DNA from: Symbiodinium natans
Taxonomy: Eukaryota; Sar; Dinophyceae; Suessiales; Symbiodiniaceae
Length of the DNA stretch: 24,354 nucleotides
Assembly (NCBI GenBank): GCA_905221605.1
Contig: CAJNDS010000192.1
Span: 177,501-201,854, forward strand
Direction: 5' to 3'
A model generated the notes under the pieces. The model was not told the DNA's origin, searched no databases, and was given only the letters and a program-made list of their open reading frames with translations. Position numbers and translations under genes: made by a program. This document shows, one piece after another, positions 1 to 9,900 of the stretch (position 1 is its first letter; the number at the start of each line of letters is the position of its first letter).

Positions 1-131
1 TTTTGAGGTTCTTGAAGCCAGCCCGGCTGCTCATCACGACAAGGTGGGGCAAACGAGCTTCCAAGCTCATCTGCACTTCTTGTTGTTTTCTCGCGAGCCT
101 TGCGCCGTCCGGACTCACATCGAAGAGGCAT
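1..131 (-). CDS. Possible partial exon at the left edge
   Basis: A minus-strand frame is open from about 131 to the window edge, with no stop. It contains FDVSPDGARLARKQQ and then MSLEARLPHLVVMSSRAGF. Composition looks protein-like, but a second minus-strand frame is also open here, and I recognise no family. If real, it is an internal exon of a gene that continues to the left, on the same strand as the large gene at 6.3-17.4 kb. The upstream acceptor is not fixed. Confidence 0.22.
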   Translation of the reverse strand, partial: MPLRCESGRRKAREKTTRSADELGSSFAPPCRDEQPGWLQEPQ

Positions 132-939
132 CACACGAATGCTGCATCACTCTTCCGGGATCGTTTCCTGGACCAGGAGACAGAGCGAGCGAGTGAGAGA
201 GCGAGAGAGAGGGGAGCGGGGGCACATGGGAGTGGGCAATTCCATTGCGCCTGCCCTGTCTGATCGAATATCTGGAGCTCAGAGAGCCGAAAGGGAAATG
301 GTGGCAGAGGGGAGTCGTTACATTGTTCCAGGTCAGGTAGTTGGCCGAAACCAAAGCCCTTATAGAGTTTAGGGATGGTTTAGGGTACCCTATAGCCCAT
401 TCAATTTTCAGGAAGCTTTGCCTGGGGCTCCCCGCACACATCCGTTGGAGACTTGGTCGGCTTCCTTCGGTCGCCTTGCAGCTCCTTCCGGTTGCTTGGG
501 CGCTCTTGGGGGGATGGGGTCCTGCCTTCCACTTGACAATTAAATCCTGACATGCCTCGAAATATAGTCGCTATTCCAGCCTCCCATTTAAAATGTCAAC
601 CCATCATTGACCTCTGGCTGGGCTTTGACAGCTTGTTACCTAGCAGAAGCCTACATGCCCTGCTAACAACGAAAGCGTACGCATGCCATTAAATGCCATT
701 AACTAAGGTACACTCCCTGTTTAGGGTCTACCCGTCGCTCTAGGCACTTGAAAGGGAGAAGGGGGCCGAGGAGGAATCGTTCCCGTTGTTCCAGGTCGAG
801 AAATAGGCCCGAAACCTTGTACACACTATGCACTCTCTTCAACTCTATTCACCCTGCAAACTCTAAGTTTACGGCGTCTATGCAAGTCTGCTATAGCACA
901 GCACAAAGGGTCTAGCAAACTAACCCATCTGCCAGGCCA
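132..939. other. No recognisable gene
   Basis: Only short open frames are present. There is a purine-rich GAGA-type stretch at about 178-215 and scattered single TTTAGGG-like words (for example near 366-385 and 719-725). I see no exon with family resemblance. Confidence 0.5.
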
Positions 940-1026
940 GACAAGCAACGCCAGGCGCGCGTCTTCACGCCCCCACCCTCTGACAAGCAACGCCTGGCGC
1001 GCGCATCTTCACGCCCCCACCCTCTG
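940..1026. repeat. Two-copy tandem duplication (about 43 bp unit)
   Basis: The unit starting GACAAGCAACGCC and ending CCCCCACCCTCT occurs at 940-981 and again at 982-1026. The copies differ by one substitution (CCAGG/CCTGG) and a two-base insertion. A recent local duplication is the simplest reading. Confidence 0.85.
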
Positions 1027-2131
1027 AGCCAATCCTAAAGCTCCCCCGCGCGCTCTTCCTCTCCCGCCAGCGTCCTTCTTTCCATACCATTCCCACCTGT
1101 GTGAAAATATTCTGATGCTACAGTGGACATATGTTGCAACTAGAGGTAAAAAAACACAATCAAACAGAAGACCAAAAAAGTCGCTATTTACAGCCTCTAC
1201 TCACATGTGGCCAGTTCCATCCCCAAGGGCTCCTCCGCAGCCGCCAAGGGTGCCGGCCTCGCTGGGACGAAGCTTCGCGAGCTAAGGGAGTTTTGATTGG
1301 GATTCATCTGGGATTATAGGGTTGTATAGGGTTTGTATAGGGATTACATAGGGATTTAAATCGGGATCATAGGGTTAATATAGGGTTTGTGTACAGACTT
1401 GTGGGGTTCATCTAGGGATTGGGGCGTCTGTAGAGGCATCTAGAACAGGCGCCGGTGCCGCCTGCAACCCACATCTTAAGCCCGAAAAGCGAAGGGCAAA
1501 GAAGACCACCCAACCAGGAGGCGGAATGGCGGGGCCGCCCGAGGCAAAAAGGGGGGGGGTTCCTTCTCTTCAAATAAGGTGGCCCTGGGGGAAACTGCAG
1601 CAGATTTGTGTCCAACTGGTTAGCTCGTTTTCTTCCAAGCGGCGGGCTGCGCGTCGGCGTTGGCTCACCAGAGGGCCATGATGGCTTCTCAGGGGATGGG
1701 ATGCCCACGTACATGACTTAGATGTGGTGTGGCAGGAATGCTTCTTTCCACGTTCCCAATCTTGCTCTACTTGGTTGCCTGCCCACGCAGCTGTGAGAAC
1801 ACGCCGGACATGTTGACGGACTAATGGTAAAGGCATCTTGTTCTGACATTGAAGCTGCTGCTTCCTTTTCGTGCTTAACTATTCCGTGCGTTTGAGATCG
1901 AAAGTGTTCACGGCGAACAAGGTTCAACAGTAGTCCCGACAGGCACAGACTTGATAAAGACAGTCCCCAACGGGAGCCCAAAGCCCAGCTCAGTCTCAAA
2001 AATGGTGAGGGGTTGAGCAGCGCTTAAAGGACAAGGACTAAGTGATCGGACCCTGAGCTGCAACTAAGGTGTTCTGAGTCACGAGCCGGTCGGTTTGTTA
2101 TCGCCTTGCCACCGCTCGGTCGCTCTTGTAT
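1027..2131. other. No firm gene; degenerate telomere-like stretch inside
   Basis: From about 1296 to 1435 the sequence is a loose run of GGGATT, TATAGGG and GGGTTTGTATAGGG words, a decayed relative of TTTAGGG repeats. The rest holds only short overlapping open frames on both strands with no recognisable motif. Confidence 0.5.
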
Positions 2132-2215
2132 TTGTGCTCGGACGCTGCCGGCAGCGCGCAGCCCCACCAGTTTCACATCCACAAGACCACGCCATGGCGC
2201 AACACCTCTCAAGCT
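2132..2215 (-). pseudogene. Possible diverged LRR unit
   Basis: On the minus strand 28 codons read SLRGVAPWRGLVDVK followed by LVGLRAAGSVRAQ. This lines up in register with the first LRR exon of the large gene (ALVRALPWSRLRQLKL), including the PW pair and the K-hydrophobic strand. The surrounding frame stays open, but there is no GT, GC or GA donor at the expected end, and the N and G-D signature of the second half is lost. I read it as a decayed or very diverged LRR exon. Chance similarity is possible. Confidence 0.27.
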
Positions 2216-2312
2216 TCGCCCATCTTCATGAGATCCGCAAGTTGGAAAGGCCCAGATGTGTATGGAGATGCACGTGCAAAACGTGAGAGGCCGCGGCAGC
2301 TCGAAACTCCAC

Positions 2313-2697
2313 TTCAAGGAGGGTCATCCCGGCCGTGCATTAAAGAGTTGTCACGCAGTGCAAACGGACTAGTCGGCTCCAGCCTAGGTCCTCGGGGGAA
2401 CTTATAGAGCTTGAGCGAGCAGATCGGCTAGACTCCAGCAGCGGAAATGCGCAGGTGCACTCTTAAGCGCCTGCAAGTGGCTTTGTGCCAACTGTTCAAG
2501 GAAGGTCATCCCGGCCATGCATTTAAACAGTTAGACGCGCTGCGAACAGGCTGAATGCCTCCAGCCAGGCTTATGTACTACTACGGAGGTTCCTCGGCGA
2601 ATCTTTAAAGCTTGAGTGAGCAGATCAGCGAGAGAGTGCGCCAGTGAAAACGCTCAAGCTCGCTTGAAAGCAGCTGCAAGCGGCTTCACGCCAACTG
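2313..2697. repeat. Diverged tandem duplication (about 190 bp unit)
   Basis: Copy one is 2313-2494 and copy two 2495-2697. Shared landmarks in the same order are TTCAAGGA/AGGTCATCCCGGCC, TGCATT(T)AAA, CCTCCAGCC or CTCCAGCC, CTTGAG(C/T)GAGCAGATC, CTGCAAG(T/C)GGCTT and GCCAACTG. Many substitutions and indels show an old event. Confidence 0.7.
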
Positions 2698-2787
2698 CCA
2701 CTGGCCTCGCTTGGGCCTTGGGTGTCTGAAATCATCGGTTCGATTCAATGACAGTTCACGGCACGGGTCGAGACCACCTGCAGCAGG

Positions 2788-2972
2788 ATTTAGGGTTTAG
2801 GGTTTAGGGTTTATAGGGTTTAGGGTTTAGGGTGTAGGGTTTAGGGTTTATAGGGTTTAGGGTTTAGGGTTTAGGGTTTAGGGTTTAGGGTTTAGGGTTT
2901 AGGGTTTAGGGTTTAGGGTTTAGGGTTTAGGGTTTAGGGTTTAGGGTTTAGGGTTTAGGGTTTAGGGTTTAG
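2788..2972. repeat. Interstitial telomeric repeat block (TTTAGGG)n
   Basis: About 26 near-perfect TTTAGGG units run on the plus strand. A few variants (TTTATAGGG, TGTAGGG) sit at the 5' side; the 3' two thirds are perfect. TTTAGGG is the plant-type telomere repeat also used by dinoflagellates. Unique sequence on both sides shows that this is an internal block, not a chromosome end. Confidence 0.95.
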
Positions 2973-3220
2973 CTTTGGGAAGCTGTCTGATGGAACCCAA
3001 GCTTGTTCTACTGGTTGCTGGTCGGCGGTGGTTCTTTTCACCAAACACTCATATTGCAGAAAGGGCCAATGCATCCTACTGGTGACACATGTACACAAGT
3101 CCCATGAAGCTGGAAAATCTGGAAAACACAGGCACCAAATTTCATATCAGATTGGTCTGCACTTGAGGTTTACATCTCAGATGCTCGGATCCTAGCTTGC
3201 TCAACTCAAGGGAAAAGTAG

Positions 3221-3586
3221 TTACCGATGATTCGGAGGGGGTTGGGTGTTTTGGGAGAGGGCTTTCCTGGTTCGAAGGGTTCCCTGGATATCTCCCTCCT
3301 TCCACGGGGCGTCGAGCTCTGGAAGACGAGGCTGGAAGGAGAGCCTCGGGATCATCGGGTTTACCGTGTAGAATAGAACTTTGCTCCGTGATGCTCCGAA
3401 GGACATATATAGATTGGTGGAATACCCCAGATAGAATTCTATATAGACATTCCACGCTCGTTTCTCCACCTGAAAATATGTGAAATTGAAGAAATGCTCC
3501 CAATGCTTCCTGCCTTGATCGGCTCTCCCTTGACAGCCCGGCAGATCATGCACATCAGGGTCGGCGTCCAAAAAAAACGACACCAC
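3221..3586 (-). other. Open frame of unknown status
   Basis: A minus-strand frame is open for about 121 codons and includes HWEHFFNFTYFQVEKRAW and YLGYSTNLYMSFGAS. A second minus-strand frame is open over nearly the same bases, which weakens the case. No family is recognised. Its upstream end overlaps one of the paired exon-like segments at 3536-3627. Confidence 0.18.
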
Positions 3587-3627
3587 CGACCTGGGCTCGC
3601 TTCTTGGGCTTGGGGTTTAAAGGGCAT
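3536..3627 (-). pseudogene. Exon-like segment, copy A
   Basis: In the minus strand this reads LMCMICRAVKGEPIKA, preceded by a stretch encoding PKPKKRAQV in another frame. It matches copy B at 4040-4152 (GLICLDVKDEPDDIRAW after KPKKQAQV). The shared DNA includes CAGGTC, ATCTGCC, GTCAAGG and GAGCCG in the same order and spacing. The frame shift between the two halves of copy A suggests that it is decayed. Function unknown. Confidence 0.3.
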
Positions 3628-3639
3628 GGAGGGTTTGAA

Positions 3640-4039
3640 TCTGATTCGGGCACAGGGATTGAGGGTTTAGGGCTCAGCATGGGACTCCCCTTAGTTACTA
3701 CTACCCCCTCCCTACACTTCCTCCCCCTTTTCCCAAGCTTGTCTCGTACTTCGTCATGCAAACCGTAAATTTGGTCTACACCGGCGGGGGGGGGGAGGGG
3801 GGATCCTTGGAGTCTGGAGGATCAGCACACTCGTTCCAGCTTGTTTGCACCTAGCATCTTGATTCTTGGTATTACCATTTCACTGTTACTTCGTTCCAAA
3901 GACTGACTGACACGTTCCTGCGTTCCACACTGACGCCATGCCCCCTTCCTCTTCAAATCTGCTAGAGTTCGACGAAACACGTTTCGCCCAAGGCTTGTCT
4001 ACTGCGCGCCTCGACCAGGCGCGGATGTCATCCGGCTCG
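3640..4039. other. No recognisable gene
   Basis: Contains a G-run near 3785-3802, a few telomere-like words near 3659-3672 and only short open frames. Confidence 0.45.
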
Positions 4040-4152
4040 TCCTTGACGTCCAGGCAGATCAGGCCCACGTTTGGGCAATCATAAGAGTCGAAAGCGCGAA
4101 AGGGCACCCCACGGACCTGGGCTTGCTTCTTTGGCTTACGGCTTGTAGGGCT
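4040..4152 (-). CDS. Exon-like segment, copy B
   Basis: The minus strand reads KPKKQAQVRGVPFRAF, then DSYDCPNVGLICLDVKDEP and DDIRAWSRRAVDKPW in one open frame that continues to about 3886. The part around CPNVGLICLDVKDEP matches copy A at 3536-3627. It could be an exon of an unidentified minus-strand gene. No start, stop or domain can be assigned. Confidence 0.3.
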
Positions 4153-5191
4153 TAAAGGGCGGAGTTTAGGATTTTGGCATCGTACCTCCGAACAACTCCC
4201 TGTACTGCCCACGAAGGCTCCCTCGTCCCTTCGGGATCACATGAGCGCGGGGGGGCGGGTTCAGCAGGGGGTGGTTTGTGAAGCAAGGGGCTGCTTATTC
4301 GGGGTACTTTCTGCAAGGAAGCCTGGTTCGAGCGGTATCTTGGAGTCGACTCCGAATTAAAAAAGAATCCACGTAGTGTTCCATGCAATGCTTCGATTCT
4401 TCGCTTCACCCCAAGACCCTGCCAAGGCACATTGGGGCAAACTCGACATCCTTGCCACTCTTGCTCCAGCTGCCTGCACCTCGGAAGCTTATACATCTTG
4501 CTGCAGCCATGATGGCTAACATTCCTTCTGTGATTCGCCCTCCAAATCCTTTAAAGCCTTTCATTGAGCCCAGCCGCAAGGCTTGCGGACTTAACCCGGT
4601 GGCACCTCCGAGGGCCTCCCCCGTCGTCTGCAAAACATCTCCTCGGGGAGAACGGGGGCAGGTGTCTGACTGGGGCTACAATTACGAGCAGAGTACGTCT
4701 TGCTGTGGTGACATTTGCTGCGGGTTCTTCTGATCGTTTTAACAAACGGCCCGTCCTAACATTTTACAATGACCCCGTAAGCCCTACAAAGCCTATGTGC
4801 TCACAGCCTTGGGCCCCTGAAGCAACCCTTCTAAGCCCCCGGAAATTTAAAAGGAAAGGCTTTTTGGCACCCATCTCCTGGGATCATTCTCACAAACCCG
4901 GGAGGCGCCAGCGGCAAGGGCAATGTCTGGCACCATACGACACTCGAAAGGCCACTCTGCATGCTCGTCTAATTTGCGGTGTATGTGAAGTGGGCTTATA
5001 CAGAATATAAACCCAGGTGGTGGGGCTAGGTCTGCAAGTAACCTTAGGTCACGGCGTGGTCCCGAAGGTACTCCGTGATGGTGTTGAAGCTACCAGTTCC
5101 TGGCCTCTGTTCACATCGTTCCTTCTAGAGCTTCCGTGTCGTGTCCAGTGTCTACTTCAGTTGACTCTTGATGGCTGGTGGAATCACGGAC
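4153..5191. other. No firm gene
   Basis: A plus-strand frame starting at an ATG at 4509 runs 74 codons to a stop at 4733 (MMANIPSVIRPPNPLKPF at its start). It has no recognisable domain, and overlapping minus-strand frames are also open. I do not call it a gene. Confidence 0.4.
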
Positions 5192-5440
5192 GGATCCACA
5201 AGCATGGAAGTTCGAGGCTTCTTGGAAAAGCTACATCTCATCTGCCTGCCATCCTGTCTAAGTGCCCGAAGCGCCCGCCTGCAGGAGTTAAGATCCCACT
5301 CCCATGGAATCCACAAGCATGGAAGTTGGAGGCTGGGAAAAGTTACCTCTACCTGCAATCTTGTCTCTAAGTGCCAGAAGAAGCAATTCCTCCCAAGCGC
5401 CGGACGTCCGCCCGCATGAGTTTAAGATCCCACTCCCATG
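5192..5440. repeat. Two-copy tandem duplication (about 113-136 bp unit)
   Basis: Copies at 5192-5304 and 5305-5440 share GGA(A)TCCACAAGCATGGAAG, GGCTTCTTGGAAAAG or GGCTGGGAAAAG, CTGTCTAAGTGCC or TTGTCTCTAAGTGCC, and end in GATCCCACTCCCATGG. The second copy carries extra bases in its 3' half. No coding role is evident. Confidence 0.8.
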
Positions 5441-5845
5441 GCCAAGGCCTTTTTGACAGGCACGGGGGCACGTTAGCTTTGAAAGTCTTCTGCTTGGGTG
5501 AGACATGGTGAGACATGGTTGCATATTGCAGGCCGGCTACCAACTAATTAAGCGTAGTCATGGAGGAGCATCCCCCAGAGGTTGGGAGATTCTGCGGGGC
5601 GGGTTTGCTCGGAGCTCTTGCACAGTAGACGCAAAGCGAGCCGGGAGACTGCATCCCCGAGGGAAAAGCAAATGTCCCACCCACACCCCGAATTGTCGGG
5701 GCTGCGGTCTCCCCTTTTGTTTTCTTCAACAGCTTCCGGCTCCGAAGCCAAACCCACCAAGAGGCACCTCTGTGCCACAAAGTGTATGTGCTGCCAGGCC
5801 CTACGTGGCCCGGGGGGCCTCTTCTTCGATCATGACTCTAGTCAA
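5441..5845. other. No firm gene
   Basis: Several overlapping frames on both strands are open for 75-117 codons between 5505 and 5858. None shows a family motif, and several frames open at once argues for low stop density, not coding. Confidence 0.4.
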
Positions 5846-5929
5846 CCCTAAACCCTAAGCCCTAAGCCCTAAGCGCTAAACCCAAAACCCTAAACAGCTC
5901 CCTAAACCCTAAACCCCAAAACCCTAAAA
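5846..5929. repeat. Degenerate interstitial telomeric block (CCCTAAA)
   Basis: Contains CCCTAAA, CCCTAAG, GCTAAACCC and CCCAAAACCC words in a row, followed by an A/T run. A decayed telomere-type array in the opposite orientation to the 2788-2972 block. Confidence 0.8.
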
Positions 5930-6033
5930 AAGGTTTTTTTTTTTATCAGCGCCCATCAGCTCCTCAGGGCCTCTTTGGATGCTTCGGAAACCACAACAGC
6001 GTTTGGCGTCGCTCGGCGCCCGAGGACTTCACT

Positions 6034-6163
6034 TCTCAACCCTCAACCCCCCCAAACCCAGACCTTCCAAGCCCTGTAAGCCCAAAAAAAAAACCTAAAC
6101 CTATAAACCCCTAAACACCCTAAGCCTACATTTCCAAGCCCGAAGCCCCAAAAACCCTAGTTT
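6034..6163. repeat. Degenerate telomere-like stretch
   Basis: Runs of CCCTCAACCC, CCCAAACCC, CCTAAACC, CCCCTAAAC and CCCTAAG are mixed with unrelated bases. More eroded than the preceding block. Confidence 0.6.
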
Positions 6164-6347
6164 TATGGGAGAGCTTCCCCCAGAGCTGGGCGGTCGTTTG
6201 GCCTCTCTCTTCGGAGGGCTCAAAAGGAGTGAATTCTCGGAGCGCTGTGGGCATTCGCAGTTCTGATAAGTTGGCCCCCTTGAAGCCCTCAGATGCTAAG
6301 ATACTCTTACGAGGATTCTTGGCAATCTTGTGGAGCCCGCAACGCTC

Positions 6348-6410
6348 CTAGCGCTGCGGGCGGAGCTTCAGATCTTCCATGGTACGATCCCGGAAGGCAG
6401 CGGCGACTGC
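6348..6410 (-). CDS. Exon 18: terminal, truncated LRR with stop
   Basis: 63 nt: AVAAAFRDRTMEDLKLRPQR then TAG. The first 16 residues follow the LRR pattern (AxAxAF...MEDLKL), with one residue missing, and the frame then stops before the N.IGD half. Acceptor GATGATGCAG. Most simply the C-terminal exon; it could instead be a decayed LRR, with the true end elsewhere. Confidence 0.5.
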   Translation of the reverse strand, partial: AVAAAFRDRTMEDLKLRPQR

Positions 6411-6913
6411 CTGCATCATCGAGATTTCTGTGGTGCTTCGTATACAGCTGGGAATGGACTTCCGCGAATCTGCTTTTTGGCCACATGTGTTCCGACTAGC
6501 AGCAGCAAAAGGGACCTACCCAGCCACATGAGCGAACCCGACCGTGTTAGCAATGTCCTGACATGCATCGGGGGCAGCAACCTGTGCCTGAACCTTGTCA
6601 GTGAAGGATCTCAGCATTGGCGTCGTGACCGGGGGTTGCTCTAGATGAGAGGTTTCGTTTGAATACCCTAAAAGCAGCCTGCGATATAAGAGCCCAAAAA
6701 GGAAACCATGACTTATATCGAGCAAGCCCAAAAAAGATCCAAAGCTTCCACCGGAAACATCAAGCTGAAGGGGTTGAAACACTCCCAAGCCCGGCTTTCC
6801 TGACCTCCACGCCGGCGTCGCTGAGAGAATTCTCGTGGAGCCAGAGCGTGTTGAGCAGTCTGTTGTCGCGGAGGCCGTGGACCAAGGCCTGCGGCGCGGC
6901 TTGTTGCTGAGGG

Positions 6914-6953
<40 letters not shown>

Positions 6954-9900
6954 CATTCGCAATTGTTGCTGCTTTAGATTCACTGCGTGGCCGTTCATCG
7001 AAGCGCCCTGAAGACTCAAAACTTCTAGGTCCAAGACCTCCAAGTTCAACAGCCCCAAATGTCCCAAACTTGAAAAAACCCCGAAGCCGGACAGCAAAAG
7101 GGACAAAGCCGCGCAAACCCCGCACCTCGGCTCCCGCATCGCTGATCCGGTTCTGACTCAGGGTCAGCCCGGTCAACTGCAGCAGTCGCGACAGGACCCC
7201 GGCCAAGGCCTGCGCAATGACACCGAAGCCCGGCAACACTCTGTGAGCCCGACACGGTCACTTCGCCTTTTTAAGTTTCTGAGGGCCATGCTTTGGTTCA
7301 CAGAACGTGGGGCTATGGAGCCACGCTGCTGGCCTGCACCTACTATAGCTATACCCCTTTCACCAATGCGACTCAGGTCTCACTGTGCTCTTAGCCGCCG
7401 TCACCAACAGTGAACCCAAGAGGCCAAGGGGACTCTTGCAATCTTACACGAAATCTCAGCGTGGAGCTGTGCACCGATTCTGCGAAGCTGCATTGAAACT
7501 TACTCTCGGAGAATACAGCAACAGGCTACCCTGGCTGCAACATGCCTTTGAGAACTCCAATGTAAAATGCTCCGCCTTCCCGCATATACTTCTTCAGAAC
7601 CCCCTCACCGTCCTCACCCGTGCAAGCTTAGTCCCACAGAGCTTCCTCGTGCATTTCACTCCTGGGCTGTCTTCCCCGGCGCAGAAATTGGAGGATGCGC
7701 AGAAGTGAAAGGATGATGAGCCGCAAAGGTTGTTGGATTGTCGGTTCCTAAAGAATGCCAACGTCGTCGGCCTGCGCGCCATCATCGCCGAAGCTGTTGT
7801 CGCGCAAGCCGAGATACTGCGCAGTTGCCAAAACAATACAAGTATCAATCTCAGACGCTACCATACGCTACTTGCTCACTGGAATACACAATGCGAACAG
7901 TGCACCTGCACAGGGCCTGGCAAGCACATTCCACTCCATCACGAGGCTTTCTACAGGGCTGCAATTCAGCATGGCAACACAGCCTGCATCTGAGTGAGGT
8001 GCTGGAGGACTTCGGCCAGGGCCTGCATATGATGCCAAGCCCGCTTCCCAAAACCTAGATTTAGAATGTTTAGATTCTAGACTCGCAGCACGTCGCTCTT
8101 TCAGCTGCGCGTCCCAATCCCATGCAGCTGCTGCAGCATGCTGTTTCCTAGCTTCCAATTGAACCGATTTCAATGGGAACTCCTGGGAGGTTACGAATGA
8201 ATGATTTGTTATGATTTGTTGATTTAGAGGGCCCAAACTCGATGCCGAAAAATGGTGTCTTGCAAGGGCCTCGCCAGTTGCTACTTTCTGTTTTCCATGC
8301 ACGTTTGGACAGCATGCTCACCCCACTTGGAGTTCGCCGCTGGGGTTCACATCAATCTTCAGATGTTCGGGAAGCAAATTTTTCTGCGGTGCTGAAGCAG
8401 GTGGCAGGAAGAACAAATCACATATACCAGCTGCAGCTCGAGACGACGCCTGGAGCCCGGCATCTGTGATGGAGTTGCTGAACACCCTCAAGTCGCTGAG
8501 CTTCGCATGTGGCCGCAGCGCGCTGGCCAGGGCCTCGCCCCACGTGCCCCATGCCGCAAGCAACATGCGCTGCATGGACTTGCCCTCTTTCCACAAACAA
8601 AAACCTTACAATCCAATTGAACTGGCTGGCAGCCCCAACCTTCCAGCAAACCATCCGCGCACAGGATGCCCCGTGCCAAGCCTTGATGCCACCGTCGCCA
8701 ATGCGGTTTCCGTAGAGCATCAGCGCCTTCAAGGCCGCGTGTCCGCCCAGGCCAGCAGCGAGAGCCTGCCCCGCACCCCCCAGTCTGAAGACCAGGTGCA
8801 TTTACGATAACGAAAGTTTTGTGGACTGTGTGGACGGAAGGAAAATCGATCGCTGATGCCGGGGGCGAGGGCTTTCATGCAGGTTCCCTGAACTTGCTTT
8901 GGCTGTGCCGATGAGCCTAAAGAACGTCTTCCTGATCCCCCGAGCCCCATTGACAATCCGTCACAACTGAATGACAGGTTTGTCCTGTGTGTTTTGCTGC
9001 TTCGTAATGATTGGCGCCGTGATTGGTGCTTGAGCACGTCGGAGTTCGGGGGCCCTGGGCTTGGTTTATCCTGGCCCGGCTGCCGGGCCCAGAAACCAGA
9101 AGTCGCGAAAAGAAAAACACTGCAGATCCTTCGGCGCGGCTCCCAGGGCCTCTAGACTCGAGAGAAGTTGGGGAGAGTGAGGCCCAAGCTGCCAGAAAAC
9201 TTGCGCCAAATGCTGAACTTTGCATGTTTTCAGGCGCTCTTAGCATGAGGTGACTTGCCTGAATGTCGAAAGTTCGGCTTGCGGCATTTCTCATTTGCAG
9301 TGTGCATGGCTCCATCTGCCAAAATAGAATTCCTCACGTGCTGGCACTGACTCACGGGTCCCTTTAAATTCAAGAGTTTGACAAGGCCTCCGAAGTTTGT
9401 AGAACAAACTTGTACGCCGTTCTTTCTGGGAGATGAGCCTATATAGACCTCTTCCTGAAACCTTTAGCCCCATTGAGAAGCCGCCACAACTGCGACGGAG
9501 GATGAGCATGGCTGGTGCCGTGGTTGGCGCTTGAGCGTGTCGGAGTTCGGGGGCCTGGGCTTGGTAATTTTCCTGGGCCCGGCTGCCGGGCTCAGAAACC
9601 AAAAGTCGTCAAAAGACGAAAACAGAATGACAACGCACCACCACGAGTATAAATGGGGTGGAGGACGAACAGTGCACCACTACAGGAAGTGCACGGACCA
9701 TGGACCAACCTGCCTCCACCATCCCTGACGAGGGGATACGATTGGAGGCCAGCAGCGTTTTCAAGTTGCCCTTGGGTCTTTGAAAAGGGAGTGAAGTAAT
9801 TTCTTGTCGTTAAGATCTGTATACAGGGCACAGACCTAAGCCCAGGCTTCCCAACCCCCTCCTGCGCTGCTTTTGCCAACAGAATGCACAGCCCTCCTCT

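Noticed and set aside
2735-2760. GGTTCGATTC resembling a tRNA T-loop
   Set aside because: The bases around it do not pair as a T-stem, and no acceptor or anticodon arm is found nearby.
2788-2972. A chromosome end
   Set aside because: The TTTAGGG block has unique sequence on both sides and other blocks point in the opposite direction, so these are internal.
6516-7139. Long minus-strand open frame containing a Leu-Ser run
   Set aside because: The run is the (GA)18 microsatellite read in frame. The LRR exons 17 and 16 on both sides use other boundaries, and this frame crosses their splice sites.
8840-8890. Minus-strand MKALAPGISDRF as a second-half LRR exon
   Set aside because: Similar words to the LRR core but out of register and short by several residues; no donor or acceptor fits.
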